Positions 36,490-45,583 of a DNA stretch of 64,000 nucleotides are shown piece after piece. Source of the DNA: JANQOH01 sp965214495. Its GTDB lineage: Bacteria > Pseudomonadota > Alphaproteobacteria > UBA7887. Under the pieces are notes generated by a model, which did no database searches, had not been told where the DNA came from, and was given only the letters and a program-made list of their open reading frames with translations. Location: contig OZ243958.1 of assembly GCA_965214495.1 (NCBI GenBank), forward strand, positions 744,001 to 808,000, written 5' to 3'. Position numbers and translations under genes: made by a program. Every line of letters begins with the position of its first letter. Position 1 is the first letter of the stretch.

Positions 36490-37830
36490 TCAGCGCGTGT
36501 CGTCCGGTGCGCGGGCGTCGAATTCCACCTTCCACAACTGGCGGTTCGCGGCCGGGACCCACTGGCCGGTGCGGATGCGCGCGGCGGGGTAGTCGGGGAG
36601 CCGGACGGCCGCCGTGCATTGCCCCTTCGGGCGTCCGATGTGCGCGGTCCGCCAGCGGAAATCCAGATTGTCGAACCCGTACTGCTTGCGGCGGTCGGGA
36701 AGGTCATCGGGGTCGGCCGGAACGATGTGCAGGAAGAACGGGGCGTCCGTATCCGACCGGGTGCAGCCGGTTTTATTGTAAACCAGCATGTCTTCGCGGT
36801 AGTAGACGTCGAACCGGGATCGGCGCGTCGGTTCGAGCGCGCCCGCCCGGCTTTCTTCGACGACCCGGTTTGCCGCCAGGACCAGGGACATGCGGCCAGC
36901 CAGAGGAGCGGAAATCTCTGTTATCGACCATACGACCAGAACGACAAGGCACGCCGCCACCGACCGCGCCAATGCTTTCGACACACACCCGGCAGGACAG
37001 TCTTTCTTCCTGTGACAATACAGCTCTCCCGCATAGAGAAGGCTGGCGACGCTGAACAGGTATTCCCGCGTCTCTCCAGGAGCATTGCTATGGACTTGCC
37101 ACGAGAATTCGTGAAGCACATATCGATTGAAAACAGCGATGGCAACAAATAATATCGACAGGAAAAGCAGACGATTATGCCCCGAAAACCACGCATATAA
37201 GACAAAAATTAGCAACACCCAATTCCATGGATGTCGGAAGATAACTCGCGAAAAATGTTGCATATCCCCAGGGTAGCTGGTGGACAGAACCAGCAAAAAG
37301 GCAAACATAACGACAAGTGACGGAAGCGGAAACCCGAAGAGAGCTGGTTTGCGAGCGAAATATGCAGCTCCGGTGACGATACAAAGAATTGAAATTCCGG
37401 CAGTCAATAATAGACCAAAATCGCTTCCCTCGATGTTATGGATATTGGTTTCATTTTGAACATTGATGGAAGCGAGAAAATCGGGAGTGCCGAATCCGAA
37501 CAGACGTTGCCCCCAACTGATTTCCTCGCCGGCCCCGAATAAAAACATGAGCGCTCCGAGACCATAAAGCCATGCGGTTGTCCCCCCCCCCCCCCCCCCC
37601 CCGGCCCGCAACGCGGTCGCAAGCAGCAGCAAGGCGGTCAGGAAAAGCAGGAGAGCCGTGGCGTTCTCGATCCAGCGGTCTTCGAGCGTCAACGCATTGT
37701 AAGTTCCGACATCGATAACGATCGTCGAAATTATCAGGGCAAAATTGAAAAACAGAAAGGCGGCGCCCCAGACCGATACATTCCTCCAGGGCGGTATGCC
37801 CGCAATGCGGTCGTTCCCGGTATCGGGCAT
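36490..37830 (-). CDS. Multi-pass membrane protein of unknown function with a poly-Gly tract
   Basis: A 446-residue protein starting at ATG 37830, right after GGAAAGGAGGGG. About eight hydrophobic segments are followed by a soluble C-terminal part of about 150 residues. A recognisable block is FGAGEEISWGQRLFGF (98-113) followed by INVQNETNIHN, seen in a widespread uncharacterised bacterial membrane protein family. Residues 77-83 are seven Gly encoded by a run of 21 G, in the loop between the second and third helices. Composition differs from neighbours: the 60 bases from 37201 hold only 24 G+C. It lies entirely inside the block that splits dld. Confidence 0.8.
   Translation of the reverse strand: MPDTGNDRIAGIPPWRNVSVWGAAFLFFNFALIISTIVIDVGTYNALTLEDRWIENATALLLFLTALLLLATALRAGGGGGGGTTAWLYGLGALMFLFGAGEEISWGQRLFGFGTPDFLASINVQNETNIHNIEGSDFGLLLTAGISILCIVTGAAYFARKPALFGFPLPSLVVMFAFLLVLSTSYPGDMQHFSRVIFRHPWNWVLLIFVLYAWFSGHNRLLFLSILFVAIAVFNRYVLHEFSWQVHSNAPGETREYLFSVASLLYAGELYCHRKKDCPAGCVSKALARSVAACLVVLVVWSITEISAPLAGRMSLVLAANRVVEESRAGALEPTRRSRFDVYYREDMLVYNKTGCTRSDTDAPFFLHIVPADPDDLPDRRKQYGFDNLDFRWRTAHIGRPKGQCTAAVRLPDYPAARIRTGQWVPAANRQLWKVEFDARAPDDTR
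37582..37602. repeat. Homopolymer of 21 C (G21 on the coding strand)
   Basis: An uninterrupted run of 21 C on the plus strand inside the membrane protein gene, in frame as seven Gly codons. Any change other than a multiple of three would shift the frame after residue 83 and truncate the protein. Such tracts can drive phase variation but are also a common sequencing or assembly error site. Confidence 0.9.
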
Positions 37831-37879
37831 CGGCCCCTCCTTTCCGGCCAGCATTACAGGCGCAGCCGGGCCGGCGCGC

Positions 37880-38070
37880 TCAGCCGCGGGCGGCGCGGGC
37901 CATTTCCAGCGTCTTCTTCGCGCCCGGACGGGCGTAGCAGCGGTCGAGCCAGCCGGCGACGTTCGGCCACCCGGACAGGTCCAGCCCGGCGGTGCGCGCC
38001 AGGTTCAGCACGCCCGCGACATTCAGGTCGGCGACGCTGAAACCCTCGCCGACCAGCCAGCTGCGGCCTT
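37880..38070 (-). pseudogene. C-terminal fragment of a glutathione S-transferase
   Basis: About 62 codons ending at 37880 match the C-terminal domain of a bacterial glutathione S-transferase: RSWLVGEGFSVADLNVAG, the LSGWPNVAGWLDRC segment and the final RPGAKKTLEMARA. Upstream the frame passes into dld sequence read out of frame, so the N-terminal thioredoxin-fold domain is missing. The junction lies within about 38068-38082. It lies on the same strand as the membrane protein gene, 49 bases upstream of its start. Confidence 0.75.
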
Positions 38071-39168
38071 TTCCGTCTCGACGATGCACTCCGCAAGGCG
38101 CGAGATCGGCACGCAAACGTCGGTCGCCATCGCCTTCGTGCCCGGCGATGCAGCCAGCATCGCGTAGAGCGCGTCGTGGCGTGCCTGCCACAATTTGTTG
38201 CGCTCTTCGTGATTGGCGGTCCAGACGAAATTGCCGCCGCCGTATTCCTCTGCGATGGCTTGCGCGAGCTCCGCCTGTTCGCGCGCCCACGCTTCGGTGC
38301 CGTGGAATTCGTAGAACAGGGTATAGGCGACAGGGTGGTCGAGGTTCGAGAATTTGTTGATGGCGTCCATCGACAGTTTGTCGAGCAGCTCGATCCGCGC
38401 CACCGGGACACCCGACTGGATGGTCATGATCACCGCGTTCACCGCGTCTGCAATCGCCGGGAAGCAACAGGTCGCGGCACTGATCGCTTCCGGGATTCCA
38501 TACAGGCGCAAAGTGGCCTCGGTGATGATGCCGAGCGTGCCTTCGGAACCGACGAACAGGCGAGTCAGGTCGTAGCCAGCCGCCGATTTGCGGCTTCGCC
38601 CCCCGGTGCGAACGACCCGCCCGTCAGGCAACACCACGGTCAATCCCAGCACGTTTTCGCGCATGGTGCCGTAGCGCACCGCGTTGGTACCGCTGGCGCG
38701 TGTCGCCGCCATGCCGCCGAGCGAAGCGTCGGCCCCCGGATCGACGGGGAAGAACAGGCCGGTGTCGCGCAGATACTCGTTGCATTGTTTGCGGGTCACG
38801 CCGGCCTGCACGGTGCAGTCCAGGTCCTCCGGGTTGACTTCGAGAACTTCGTTCATCTGGCTCAGGTCCACGCAGACGCCGCCTTCCAACGCCGCGACGT
38901 GGCCTTCGAGCGATGTTCCCGTGCCATAGGCGATCACCGGTGTGCGATACCGCGCGCAAGCCGAGACCACCGCGCTCGTTTCAGCCGTCGAACGAACGAA
39001 GGCGACCGCGTCGGGGCTGACCGGCTTGTGGAACGATTCGTCCTTGCCGTGGTGCGCGCATACCGCCGCCGAGGTCGACAGGCGGTCGCCCAACAGGTCT
39101 CTCAATTCGGAGAGCAACGGCGTGGTCGGGTCGAGGCGGCTCGGTTTGATCTGCGGCGCGGCGGTCAT
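38071..39168 (-). pseudogene. dld: 5' part of split dld (FAD-linked D-lactate dehydrogenase family)
   Basis: Start ATG 39168. The frame encodes the N-terminal FAD-binding (PCMH) domain and most of the substrate domain of a GlcD/Dld-type oxidase: VIAYGTGTSLEGHVAALEGG, FFPVDPGADASLGGMAATRASGTNAVRYG, GRSRKSAAGYDLTRLFVGSEGTLGIITEATL, to CVPISRLAECIVET. After about 38076 the frame runs into foreign sequence and stops at 38023, adding 17 or so unrelated residues. The C-terminal cap with GHVGDGNFH is at 35964-36250. Without it the enzyme would lack the segments near the flavin and substrate, so it is probably inactive. Confidence 0.88.
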
Positions 39169-39515
39169 CGCGGCGTTCCCCTTTTCGATAGGATCCGGTT
39201 CGAAACGACCGGGGGCGGATATTTCGAATCCGGCCGGCGCCAACGATCGTAGCCTCGTAATTCGGCTTCTGCGCACCCGTCGACGGTCCGATATTACGGG
39301 AAGCAGGCCCGACGACGCAATCGGCCGCTCGGGCGTGCGGGTCTCCGGCCCACATGTCGCCTTGAGTTGAGCCGCGGCCTGCGGCGTCGCATACGGGCCC
39401 GACAAGGAATTACCCTCTGTTCCCGATGTTCTATCCTGACGACGCTGGGTACGAACCACCCTCGCCGGATGCGCATCCCGTTATCCGCCGCTATTCGAGT
39501 TCGAGGCAAAAGCGA
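39169..39515. other. Intergenic region, 347 bp, divergent promoters expected
   Basis: Lies between dld (minus) and the thioesterase gene (plus), so it must hold both promoters. No RNA gene, repeat array or clear operator is seen beyond TTCGAA occurring twice (about 39199 and 39224). No convincing -35/-10 pair was identified. Confidence 0.5.
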
Positions 39516-40013
39516 ATGAACGAAAATACGACGATCGACGCGCCGCTGGTCCTGCACCGGGAAACGGTACGCCGCGAGTGGTTGGACTACAACGCCCACA
39601 TGAACGTTGCTTACTACGTGCTCGCGTTCGATCACGCGACCGATGCGTTCATGGACCATGTGGGTTTGGGCCGCGGCTACACCGAGACCGCAGGCGGGTC
39701 GATCTTCATTCTGGAAGCCCATATCGCCTATCTGCGCGAGGTGGTGGAGAACGATCCCTTGCGCTTTGCGACCCATCTGATCGATTTCGACGAGAAGCGC
39801 ATCCACTACGCACACGCGATGTTCCACGACACGAAGAACTATCACGCGGCGACGAACGAGCTCGTCCTGCTCCACGTCGATCTCGCGAAGCGGCGGGCCG
39901 CGCCGATGCCGGCGTCGGTGCTCGAACGGCTTGCCGGGATCAAGTTTGTGCACGCCGTTCTGCCTCCGCCGCCCGGACTCAGCCGCAAGCTCGGCCTCGC
40001 CCGGCCCGCCTGA
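39516..40013 (+). CDS. Thioesterase family protein (hot-dog fold)
   Basis: A 165-residue single-domain hot-dog protein. The N-terminal block WLDYNAHMNVAYYVLAFDHATDAF is typical of acyl-CoA thioesterases of the type fused or linked to carnitine dehydrogenase in Alphaproteobacteria. The conserved Asp in the DYNAHMN turn and the GGSIFILEAHIAYLREV strand are present. It would hydrolyse an acyl-CoA in the cytosol; the betainyl-CoA role is only a possibility. ATG 39516 is preceded by AAAAGCG, a weak ribosome site. The ClC gene begins 14 bases later. Confidence 0.82.
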   Translation: MNENTTIDAPLVLHRETVRREWLDYNAHMNVAYYVLAFDHATDAFMDHVGLGRGYTETAGGSIFILEAHIAYLREVVENDPLRFATHLIDFDEKRIHYAHAMFHDTKNYHAATNELVLLHVDLAKRRAAPMPASVLERLAGIKFVHAVLPPPPGLSRKLGLARPA

Positions 40014-40027
40014 TCCGCCGGCGCGTC

Positions 40028-41794
40028 ATGGCGAAAAGACCGGCGGCGCTCTTGCGCGCTTTCTGGCGGCGTTTGAAAGGGGACGACGAGCTCCTGCTAT
40101 CGGTTCTCGCCGTCGTGATCGGGGTGATCGCAGGTTACGGCGCCGTGGGTTTTCGCTTGGCCGTCGACGGCATCCAGTTCGCCTTCTATGGCGCGAATTC
40201 CGCGCAAGTGCTTTCAGCAGCTCGTGAATTGGATTGGTATCACCGGCTGCTTGCGCCCGCCGTCGGTGGTCTCGGCGTCGGCGTGCTGATTCATTTCCTG
40301 ATGCCCGGCCGGCGCCCGCAGGGCGTCGCGGACGTGATCGCGGCGCGCGCCGTTCGCGGCGGGCGGATGCCGTTGCGCGACGGCCTGGCGCAGGCGCTTG
40401 CGAGCGCGGCGTCGCTCGGCGTCGGCGCCTCGGTCGGGCGCGAGGGGCCGGTCGTGCACCTGGCCGCGGCGGCAGGAAGCTGGCTGGGCCAGCGTTTTCG
40501 GCTCCAGCGTCCGCATTTGTTGACGTTGCTCGGTTGCGGCGTGGCGAGCGGGGTCGCCGCTTCGTTCAACGCACCGATCGCCGGCGTGTTCTTCGCGCTC
40601 GAAGTGGTGGTGGGCCACTACGGCCTCGGCGCCTTCGCGCCGGTCGTGATTGCCGCGGTCGCCGGCACCATCGTTGCGCGAGCGGAGTTCGGCGACTTCC
40701 CTGCCTTCGCGGTTCCGGGACTCGAGATTGCGTCCTATACGGAAATGCCGGCATTTCTGCTGCTGGGCGTCACCTGCGCCGTGACGGCCACCGCGTTCAT
40801 GGCCGGAACCCGGCAGTGCGCGCGGGTCGCGGCGCGAACGAAGCTGCCGGGCTGGCTCAGGCCTGCGGTCGGCGGCCTCGGCTGCGGTCTGATCGCTGCC
40901 TGCTTTCCCGAAGTCATCGGTGTCGGCTACGAGACCACCGACATGGCGTTGGGCGGAGCGCTCGACCTGCGGCTGCTGATCGCGGTGCTTGTGGCCAAGA
41001 CCCTGGCGACCATTCTGTGCCTCGGGTTCGGCTTTTCCGGCGGCGTCTTCTCGCCGAGTCTATGCATCGGAGCGCTTACCGGGGCGGCGTTCGGTGTCAT
41101 TGCCGCCGCCGCCGCGCCTTCCGTAGGGGCAAGCACGGCGACCTACAGCATGGTCGGTATGGGCGCCGTAGCGGCGGCCGTGCTGGGGGCGCCGATTTCG
41201 ACCATTCTCATGGTGTTCGAACTGACGGGCGACTTCACGGTGACCGTTGCCGTGATGATCGCCGTGGCGACCGCGTCGCTGATCTGCCGCCGACTGACGG
41301 GTGGTTCGTATTTTACGTTGCAACTGGCCGAGCGCGGTATCGACCTTTCGCGCGCGTCCCATCGTGCGGCGACGGAAGGGATCGGAGTCCGGGACCTGAT
41401 GACCGGCAATTGCGATGCGGTCGATCGGCGGACTACGGTCGCCGAGGCGCGCGTGCTGCCGCGCAGCACGCCGGGCGGGGACCTCCATGTCGTAAATGAC
41501 GACGGCTTCCTCGTTGGTGTCGTGCCCGCAGCACGTCTGGAAGGCTCGGCCGCCGATCCGGCCGAGGCCGAGACGGTCGGGGGCCTCGCGGAGACCGATT
41601 TCGCGACGGTCGAACCCGGCGACGGTCTCGATCTCGTGCTCCGGCTGTTCGAGTCGACGCCGGCCCGAGAGCTGCCGGTAGTGGAGGACCGCGAGACGCC
41701 GCGCCTGGTCGGGGTCGTGCGCCGCGAAGACGCGCTGATCGCCCACAACCGCGCGCTGCTGCGCCGCCACGACATGGAGCGCGGGCAAACCTGA
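40028..41794 (+). CDS. ClC-type chloride channel/antiporter with two CBS domains
   Basis: A 588-residue membrane protein. The selectivity motifs are GVGASVGREGPVVH (with GREGP), GFSGGVFSP (GxFxP) and the APISTILMVFELTG segment. Residues about 450-580 form a CBS pair (VRDLMTGNCDAVDRR and the C-terminal LVGVVRREDALI). In bacteria these transport Cl- in exchange for H+ or as a channel. The position of the gating glutamate (GREGP) suggests a coupled antiporter; this is family inference. ATG 40028 gives a basic N-terminus before the first helix; the frame is open upstream only as overlap. Confidence 0.92.
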   Translation: MAKRPAALLRAFWRRLKGDDELLLSVLAVVIGVIAGYGAVGFRLAVDGIQFAFYGANSAQVLSAARELDWYHRLLAPAVGGLGVGVLIHFLMPGRRPQGVADVIAARAVRGGRMPLRDGLAQALASAASLGVGASVGREGPVVHLAAAAGSWLGQRFRLQRPHLLTLLGCGVASGVAASFNAPIAGVFFALEVVVGHYGLGAFAPVVIAAVAGTIVARAEFGDFPAFAVPGLEIASYTEMPAFLLLGVTCAVTATAFMAGTRQCARVAARTKLPGWLRPAVGGLGCGLIAACFPEVIGVGYETTDMALGGALDLRLLIAVLVAKTLATILCLGFGFSGGVFSPSLCIGALTGAAFGVIAAAAAPSVGASTATYSMVGMGAVAAAVLGAPISTILMVFELTGDFTVTVAVMIAVATASLICRRLTGGSYFTLQLAERGIDLSRASHRAATEGIGVRDLMTGNCDAVDRRTTVAEARVLPRSTPGGDLHVVNDDGFLVGVVPAARLEGSAADPAEAETVGGLAETDFATVEPGDGLDLVLRLFESTPARELPVVEDRETPRLVGVVRREDALIAHNRALLRRHDMERGQT

Positions 41795-41838
41795 GCGCGA
41801 TGCGCCGTTCGCGGCGGCGGGATTATACTGCGCCCCTG

Positions 41839-44097
41839 ATGTCCGACCCTTTCGATCTTTCCGACGCCGCTCCGCGAGCGCCGGCGCGTGCCGGTTATCT
41901 CGACTCGCTCAACGTCGAACAGCGGGAGGCGGTCGAGGCCACGGAAGGCCCGGTACTGGTTCTCGCCGGCGCGGGCACCGGCAAGACCCGCGTCCTGACG
42001 ACCCGGCTTGCGCATATCCTGGCCGGCGGTCGCGCGCATCCGGGGCAGATTCTCGCCGTTACCTTCACCAACCGTGCGGCGCGCGAAATGAAGGAGCGTG
42101 TCGAGACGCTGATCGGCCGATCGGTCGAAGGCTGGCATCTCGGCACCTTTCACGCCGTCGCTGCGCGCATCCTGCGCCGTCATGCGGAGCGCGTCGGCTT
42201 GCGGTCGAACTTCACCATCATCGATACCGACGACCAGTTGCGCCTGATCAAGCAGCTGCTTGCGGCGAACGACATCAACGACAAGAAGTGGCCGCCACGT
42301 GCGGTGCTCGGCGTCATCCAGCGCTGGAAGGACCGCGGCCTCCTGCCCGACAAGGCGGCGGCCGACGCCGATTCGGAGTTCGCGGGCGGCAGGGCGGTGG
42401 AGCTCTACGAGCAATATCAGGGGCGGTTGCAGACCCTCAATGCCGCCGATTTCGGCGATCTGCTGTTGCACGACATCACGTTTCTCAGCCGGCACGCCGA
42501 TATCCTCTCCGAATATCACGACCGGTTTCGCTATCTGCTGATCGACGAGTATCAGGATACCAATGTCGCACAGTATCTGTGGCTGCGCTTACTCGCGCGA
42601 AAGCACCGCAACATCTGCTGTGTCGGCGACGACGATCAGTCGATCTATGCGTGGCGTGGCGCCGAGATCGGCAACATTCTGCGCTTCGAAACCGACTTTC
42701 CGGGCGCGCAGGTCATCCGGCTGGAACGCAATTATCGCTCGACAGGGCATATTCTCGGCGCCGCTTCGGGCCTGATCGCACATAACGACGGGCGGCTCGG
42801 CAAGACGCTGTGGACCGAGGACTCGCCGGGCGAGATCGTCCGCGTGGTCGGTACGTGGGACGGCGCCGACGAAGCGCGAACGGTCGGGGACGAGATCGAA
42901 TCCTTGCAGCGCCGCGGCAGCCGCCTGCGCGATATGGCGATCCTCGTGCGCGCGAGCTTCCAGACCCGCGCCTTCGAAGAGCGGTTCCTCCACATCGGCC
43001 TGCCCTATCGCGTCATCGGCGGCGTGCGCTTCTACGAGCGAATGGAGATTCGCGATGCGGTGGCGTATCTGCGCGTCATCGTCCAGCCGGACGACGACCT
43101 GGCACTCGAACGGATCATCAACAAACCGAAGCGGGGAATCGGCCCGGCGAGCCTGCAAACGCTCAATCTCCACGCGCGGGCAAGGCGCGTGCCGCTTCTG
43201 GCCGCCGCACGGGAGCTGCTGGAATCGGACGATCTGCGCGCCCCCGCCGGCCGTCGCATCGCCCGTCTTCTCGACGAACTCGACCGCTGGCGGGCGCTCG
43301 CCGCCGCCGTCGCTCCATCGCAACTGGCCGCGACCGTGCTCGATGAATCCGGCTACACCGAAATGTGGCAGAACGACCGGTCGATCGAGGCGCCGGGGCG
43401 GCTTGAGAATTTGCAGGAACTGGTCGCCGCGCTGGAGGAGTTCGAAACCCTCGGCGGTTTTCTCGAACATGTGAGCCTGGTGATGGACAACGCCGCCGGC
43501 CACGACGGCGACATGGTCAACATCATGACCCTGCACGGCGCCAAGGGGCTTGAGTTCGACACGGTGTTCCTGCCGGGTTGGGAAGAGGACGTGTTTCCGA
43601 ACCGGCGTTCGCTCGACGAGGGCGGGTTGAAGACGTTGGAAGAAGAACGGCGGCTCGCCTATGTCGGGCTCACACGGGCGCGGCGCCGCGCGATCGTCCT
43701 TTACGCAGCCAATCGTCTGGCGTTCGGTCAGTGGGCGTCGAATCCGACCTCGCGCTTCGTCGCCGAACTTCCCGATGCGCATATCGAGAAATTCGCGGTG
43801 ACGGGCGCGTATTACGGTGGCGCCGCCGGCACGGCGGCGGACCCGGCGTCTTTCGTGCGTCCGGGCATCGGGCGCCGACACAGCAACTGGCCGCGATTCG
43901 CCGCGCAAGCGGCGGCGCCGGCCGATCCGATCGAGGCCGCACATCGCGCGCCCGAAACCTTCGCCGCCGGTGCGCGCGTGTTCCATCGCCGGTTCGGCTA
44001 CGGCGCGGTACAGCGGGTGGACGGAAACAAGCTCGAGATCGCCTTCGACAAGGCAGGCATGAAAAAAGTCATGGACAGTTTCGTGAAACCGGCCTGA
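41839..44097 (+). CDS. uvrD: UvrD/PcrA-type ATP-dependent DNA helicase
   Basis: A 752-residue SF1A 3'-5' helicase. Walker A AGAGTGKTR at about 43-51, motif II DEYQDTN, motif III WRGAEIGNI region and motif VI YVGLTRARRRA are present. The C-terminal end (ARVFHRRFGYGAVQRVDG) is the small beta domain that binds RNA polymerase in PcrA/UvrD. Acts in nucleotide excision and mismatch repair. ATG 41839 gives a standard N-terminus; an upstream in-frame ATG at 41800 is less likely. Confidence 0.95.
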   Translation: MSDPFDLSDAAPRAPARAGYLDSLNVEQREAVEATEGPVLVLAGAGTGKTRVLTTRLAHILAGGRAHPGQILAVTFTNRAAREMKERVETLIGRSVEGWHLGTFHAVAARILRRHAERVGLRSNFTIIDTDDQLRLIKQLLAANDINDKKWPPRAVLGVIQRWKDRGLLPDKAAADADSEFAGGRAVELYEQYQGRLQTLNAADFGDLLLHDITFLSRHADILSEYHDRFRYLLIDEYQDTNVAQYLWLRLLARKHRNICCVGDDDQSIYAWRGAEIGNILRFETDFPGAQVIRLERNYRSTGHILGAASGLIAHNDGRLGKTLWTEDSPGEIVRVVGTWDGADEARTVGDEIESLQRRGSRLRDMAILVRASFQTRAFEERFLHIGLPYRVIGGVRFYERMEIRDAVAYLRVIVQPDDDLALERIINKPKRGIGPASLQTLNLHARARRVPLLAAARELLESDDLRAPAGRRIARLLDELDRWRALAAAVAPSQLAATVLDESGYTEMWQNDRSIEAPGRLENLQELVAALEEFETLGGFLEHVSLVMDNAAGHDGDMVNIMTLHGAKGLEFDTVFLPGWEEDVFPNRRSLDEGGLKTLEEERRLAYVGLTRARRRAIVLYAANRLAFGQWASNPTSRFVAELPDAHIEKFAVTGAYYGGAAGTAADPASFVRPGIGRRHSNWPRFAAQAAAPADPIEAAHRAPETFAAGARVFHRRFGYGAVQRVDGNKLEIAFDKAGMKKVMDSFVKPA

Positions 44098-44148
44098 GCG
44101 CGCCGTCGAAGATACGGTAGGAGAGAATCGCGAATCGGACCCGACCCG

Positions 44149-45198
44149 TTATTCTCGTTTTCCCTTCTCCGTCGCACCTAAACGATAGACTTGCCGTGCC
44201 GTGTCGGCGAACATTGCGGTTTGCGCGGCTTCGTCATAGTCTGCCGCGATCTTCTTGAAGCCGTTCCACAACACCTTGTATGAGACCGAAACCCGGTCCA
44301 CGGGGAAATTGCTTTCGAACATGCAGCGTTCCGGGCCGAAACATGCGATAGCGTGCCGGTAATAACGTCCCTGCGTTGCCGCGAAGGTGTCGGAGTCCAC
44401 CGGCCGCGCGCGGTCGTGCCATCCGAAACCGTTGTCGGGCATGGCCAGGCCGCCGAGCTTGGCGTGGACGTTCGGGCATTCGGCGATCGCGGCGATGTCG
44501 TCCTTCCATGCGGCGAAGATCTCCTCGCACCGACCGGCATAGGGGCCGACTCCGAGCGGGGTGCCGAAATGGTCGAGAACCATGGCAGTCCCCGGAACGG
44601 CCTCGGCGAGGTCGCGAAAGGCGCGGTTCTGGTGATGGTAGTGCCAGGTGTCGAAGGTCAGGCCGCGTTCGCCGAGCCGTGCGACTCCGGCGCGGAACGC
44701 CTCGCTCTCATACAGGTTCTTTCGCGCGCGGCCGGGGATGGAGAGAGGCTGCGGGTCCGGCTCGTGGGCGCCCGAATGACGGATGCCGCGGAACAGGCCT
44801 CGCCCGGCCTCCTCGTGCGCGTCCAGGGCTTCGTCGAGCAGCGGGTGTTCGAGGTCGGCATGAGCCACGATCGCGGCGATGACCGCGTGCCCCGGTGAGT
44901 GTGTCGAAGCTTCGGCCACCCCGGCGACGAACCGGGTTTCGCCCACCGGACGCAGATGCTCCGGCCCGTCCCGCGTCCAGCGCTCGCGGCATTCGAGGAA
45001 CACGGTTTGCCGCACGTCGTGGCCCGACCCGGTATCGGCGTGAAGTTCGTCGAGCAGGTAGCGCGCGCCGTCGCGCTCCCAGAGATGATGATGCGGATCG
45101 ACGATCTCGCGGCCGGGATCGACCACCGGCTCATCGACCTGCGCGAGCCAGTCCTCCCGGCCCGCCATGCGGGCGATCCACAGCCGTCGGTCAGCCAT
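44149..45198 (-). CDS. Amidohydrolase family protein (TIM-barrel, amidohydrolase 2)
   Basis: A 349-residue metal-dependent hydrolase of the amidohydrolase-2 type. The metal site is seen in VDPHHHLWE at about 34-42, VLDHFGTP in the middle and FESNFPVDR near the end. These enzymes hydrolyse lactones or decarboxylate aromatic acids. It begins a minus-strand group with the ABM and luciferase-like genes, all pointing the same way. The start ATG 45198 is 23 bases after the ABM stop. Substrate not predicted. Confidence 0.88.
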   Translation of the reverse strand: MADRRLWIARMAGREDWLAQVDEPVVDPGREIVDPHHHLWERDGARYLLDELHADTGSGHDVRQTVFLECRERWTRDGPEHLRPVGETRFVAGVAEASTHSPGHAVIAAIVAHADLEHPLLDEALDAHEEAGRGLFRGIRHSGAHEPDPQPLSIPGRARKNLYESEAFRAGVARLGERGLTFDTWHYHHQNRAFRDLAEAVPGTAMVLDHFGTPLGVGPYAGRCEEIFAAWKDDIAAIAECPNVHAKLGGLAMPDNGFGWHDRARPVDSDTFAATQGRYYRHAIACFGPERCMFESNFPVDRVSVSYKVLWNGFKKIAADYDEAAQTAMFADTARQVYRLGATEKGKRE

Positions 45199-45221
45199 CC
45201 GGGGCGCCGGTCATAGGCCGC

Positions 45222-45515
45222 TCATACATCGGTCGGGTCGAAATAGCGGAGGCGCGGCGGGCCGGCGACCATCTCCCCCAGTCTCGCGACAAGACCGGTT
45301 TCCTGGCGCCACGCGAAGTATTTCTCGTAGTGTGCGCGGCTTTCCCAAGTCTCGACCAGCACCAATTCTTCGGCATCGTCCTGACCTTGCAGGGTCTCGA
45401 CGCCGATACAGCCGTCATAGGCGCGCGTATCGGGCAGAATTTCCCTGAAGACCGCGAGCAGATCGGCGCCAGAGCCCGGTTTCGCCTCGAGTTCGAGCAG
45501 GATCTTGACCGCCAT
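45222..45515 (-). CDS. Antibiotic biosynthesis monooxygenase (ABM) domain protein
   Basis: A 97-residue dimeric ferredoxin-like domain protein. The pattern VKILLELEAKPGSGADL, then LVLVETWESRAHYEKYF matches small ABM/YgiN-type proteins, cofactor-free quinone-linked oxygenases or binding proteins. Encoded directly upstream of the amidohydrolase and 68 bases after the luciferase-like gene, probably in one transcript. The role in the pathway is unknown. Confidence 0.85.
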   Translation of the reverse strand: MAVKILLELEAKPGSGADLLAVFREILPDTRAYDGCIGVETLQGQDDAEELVLVETWESRAHYEKYFAWRQETGLVARLGEMVAGPPRLRYFDPTDV

Positions 45516-45583
45516 GTTTCCCTCCGTTCGGGATGTGCGTTGCGGCGACCGCCAGACAGTCCGCGGCGCCGCACGAGCGCGTT

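Noticed and set aside
44123..44156. Inverted repeat (GAGAAT / ATTCTC) after uvrD as a terminator
   Set aside because: Only six paired bases at the outer arms with a long loop, and it overlaps the stop codon of the amidohydrolase gene; too weak to list.
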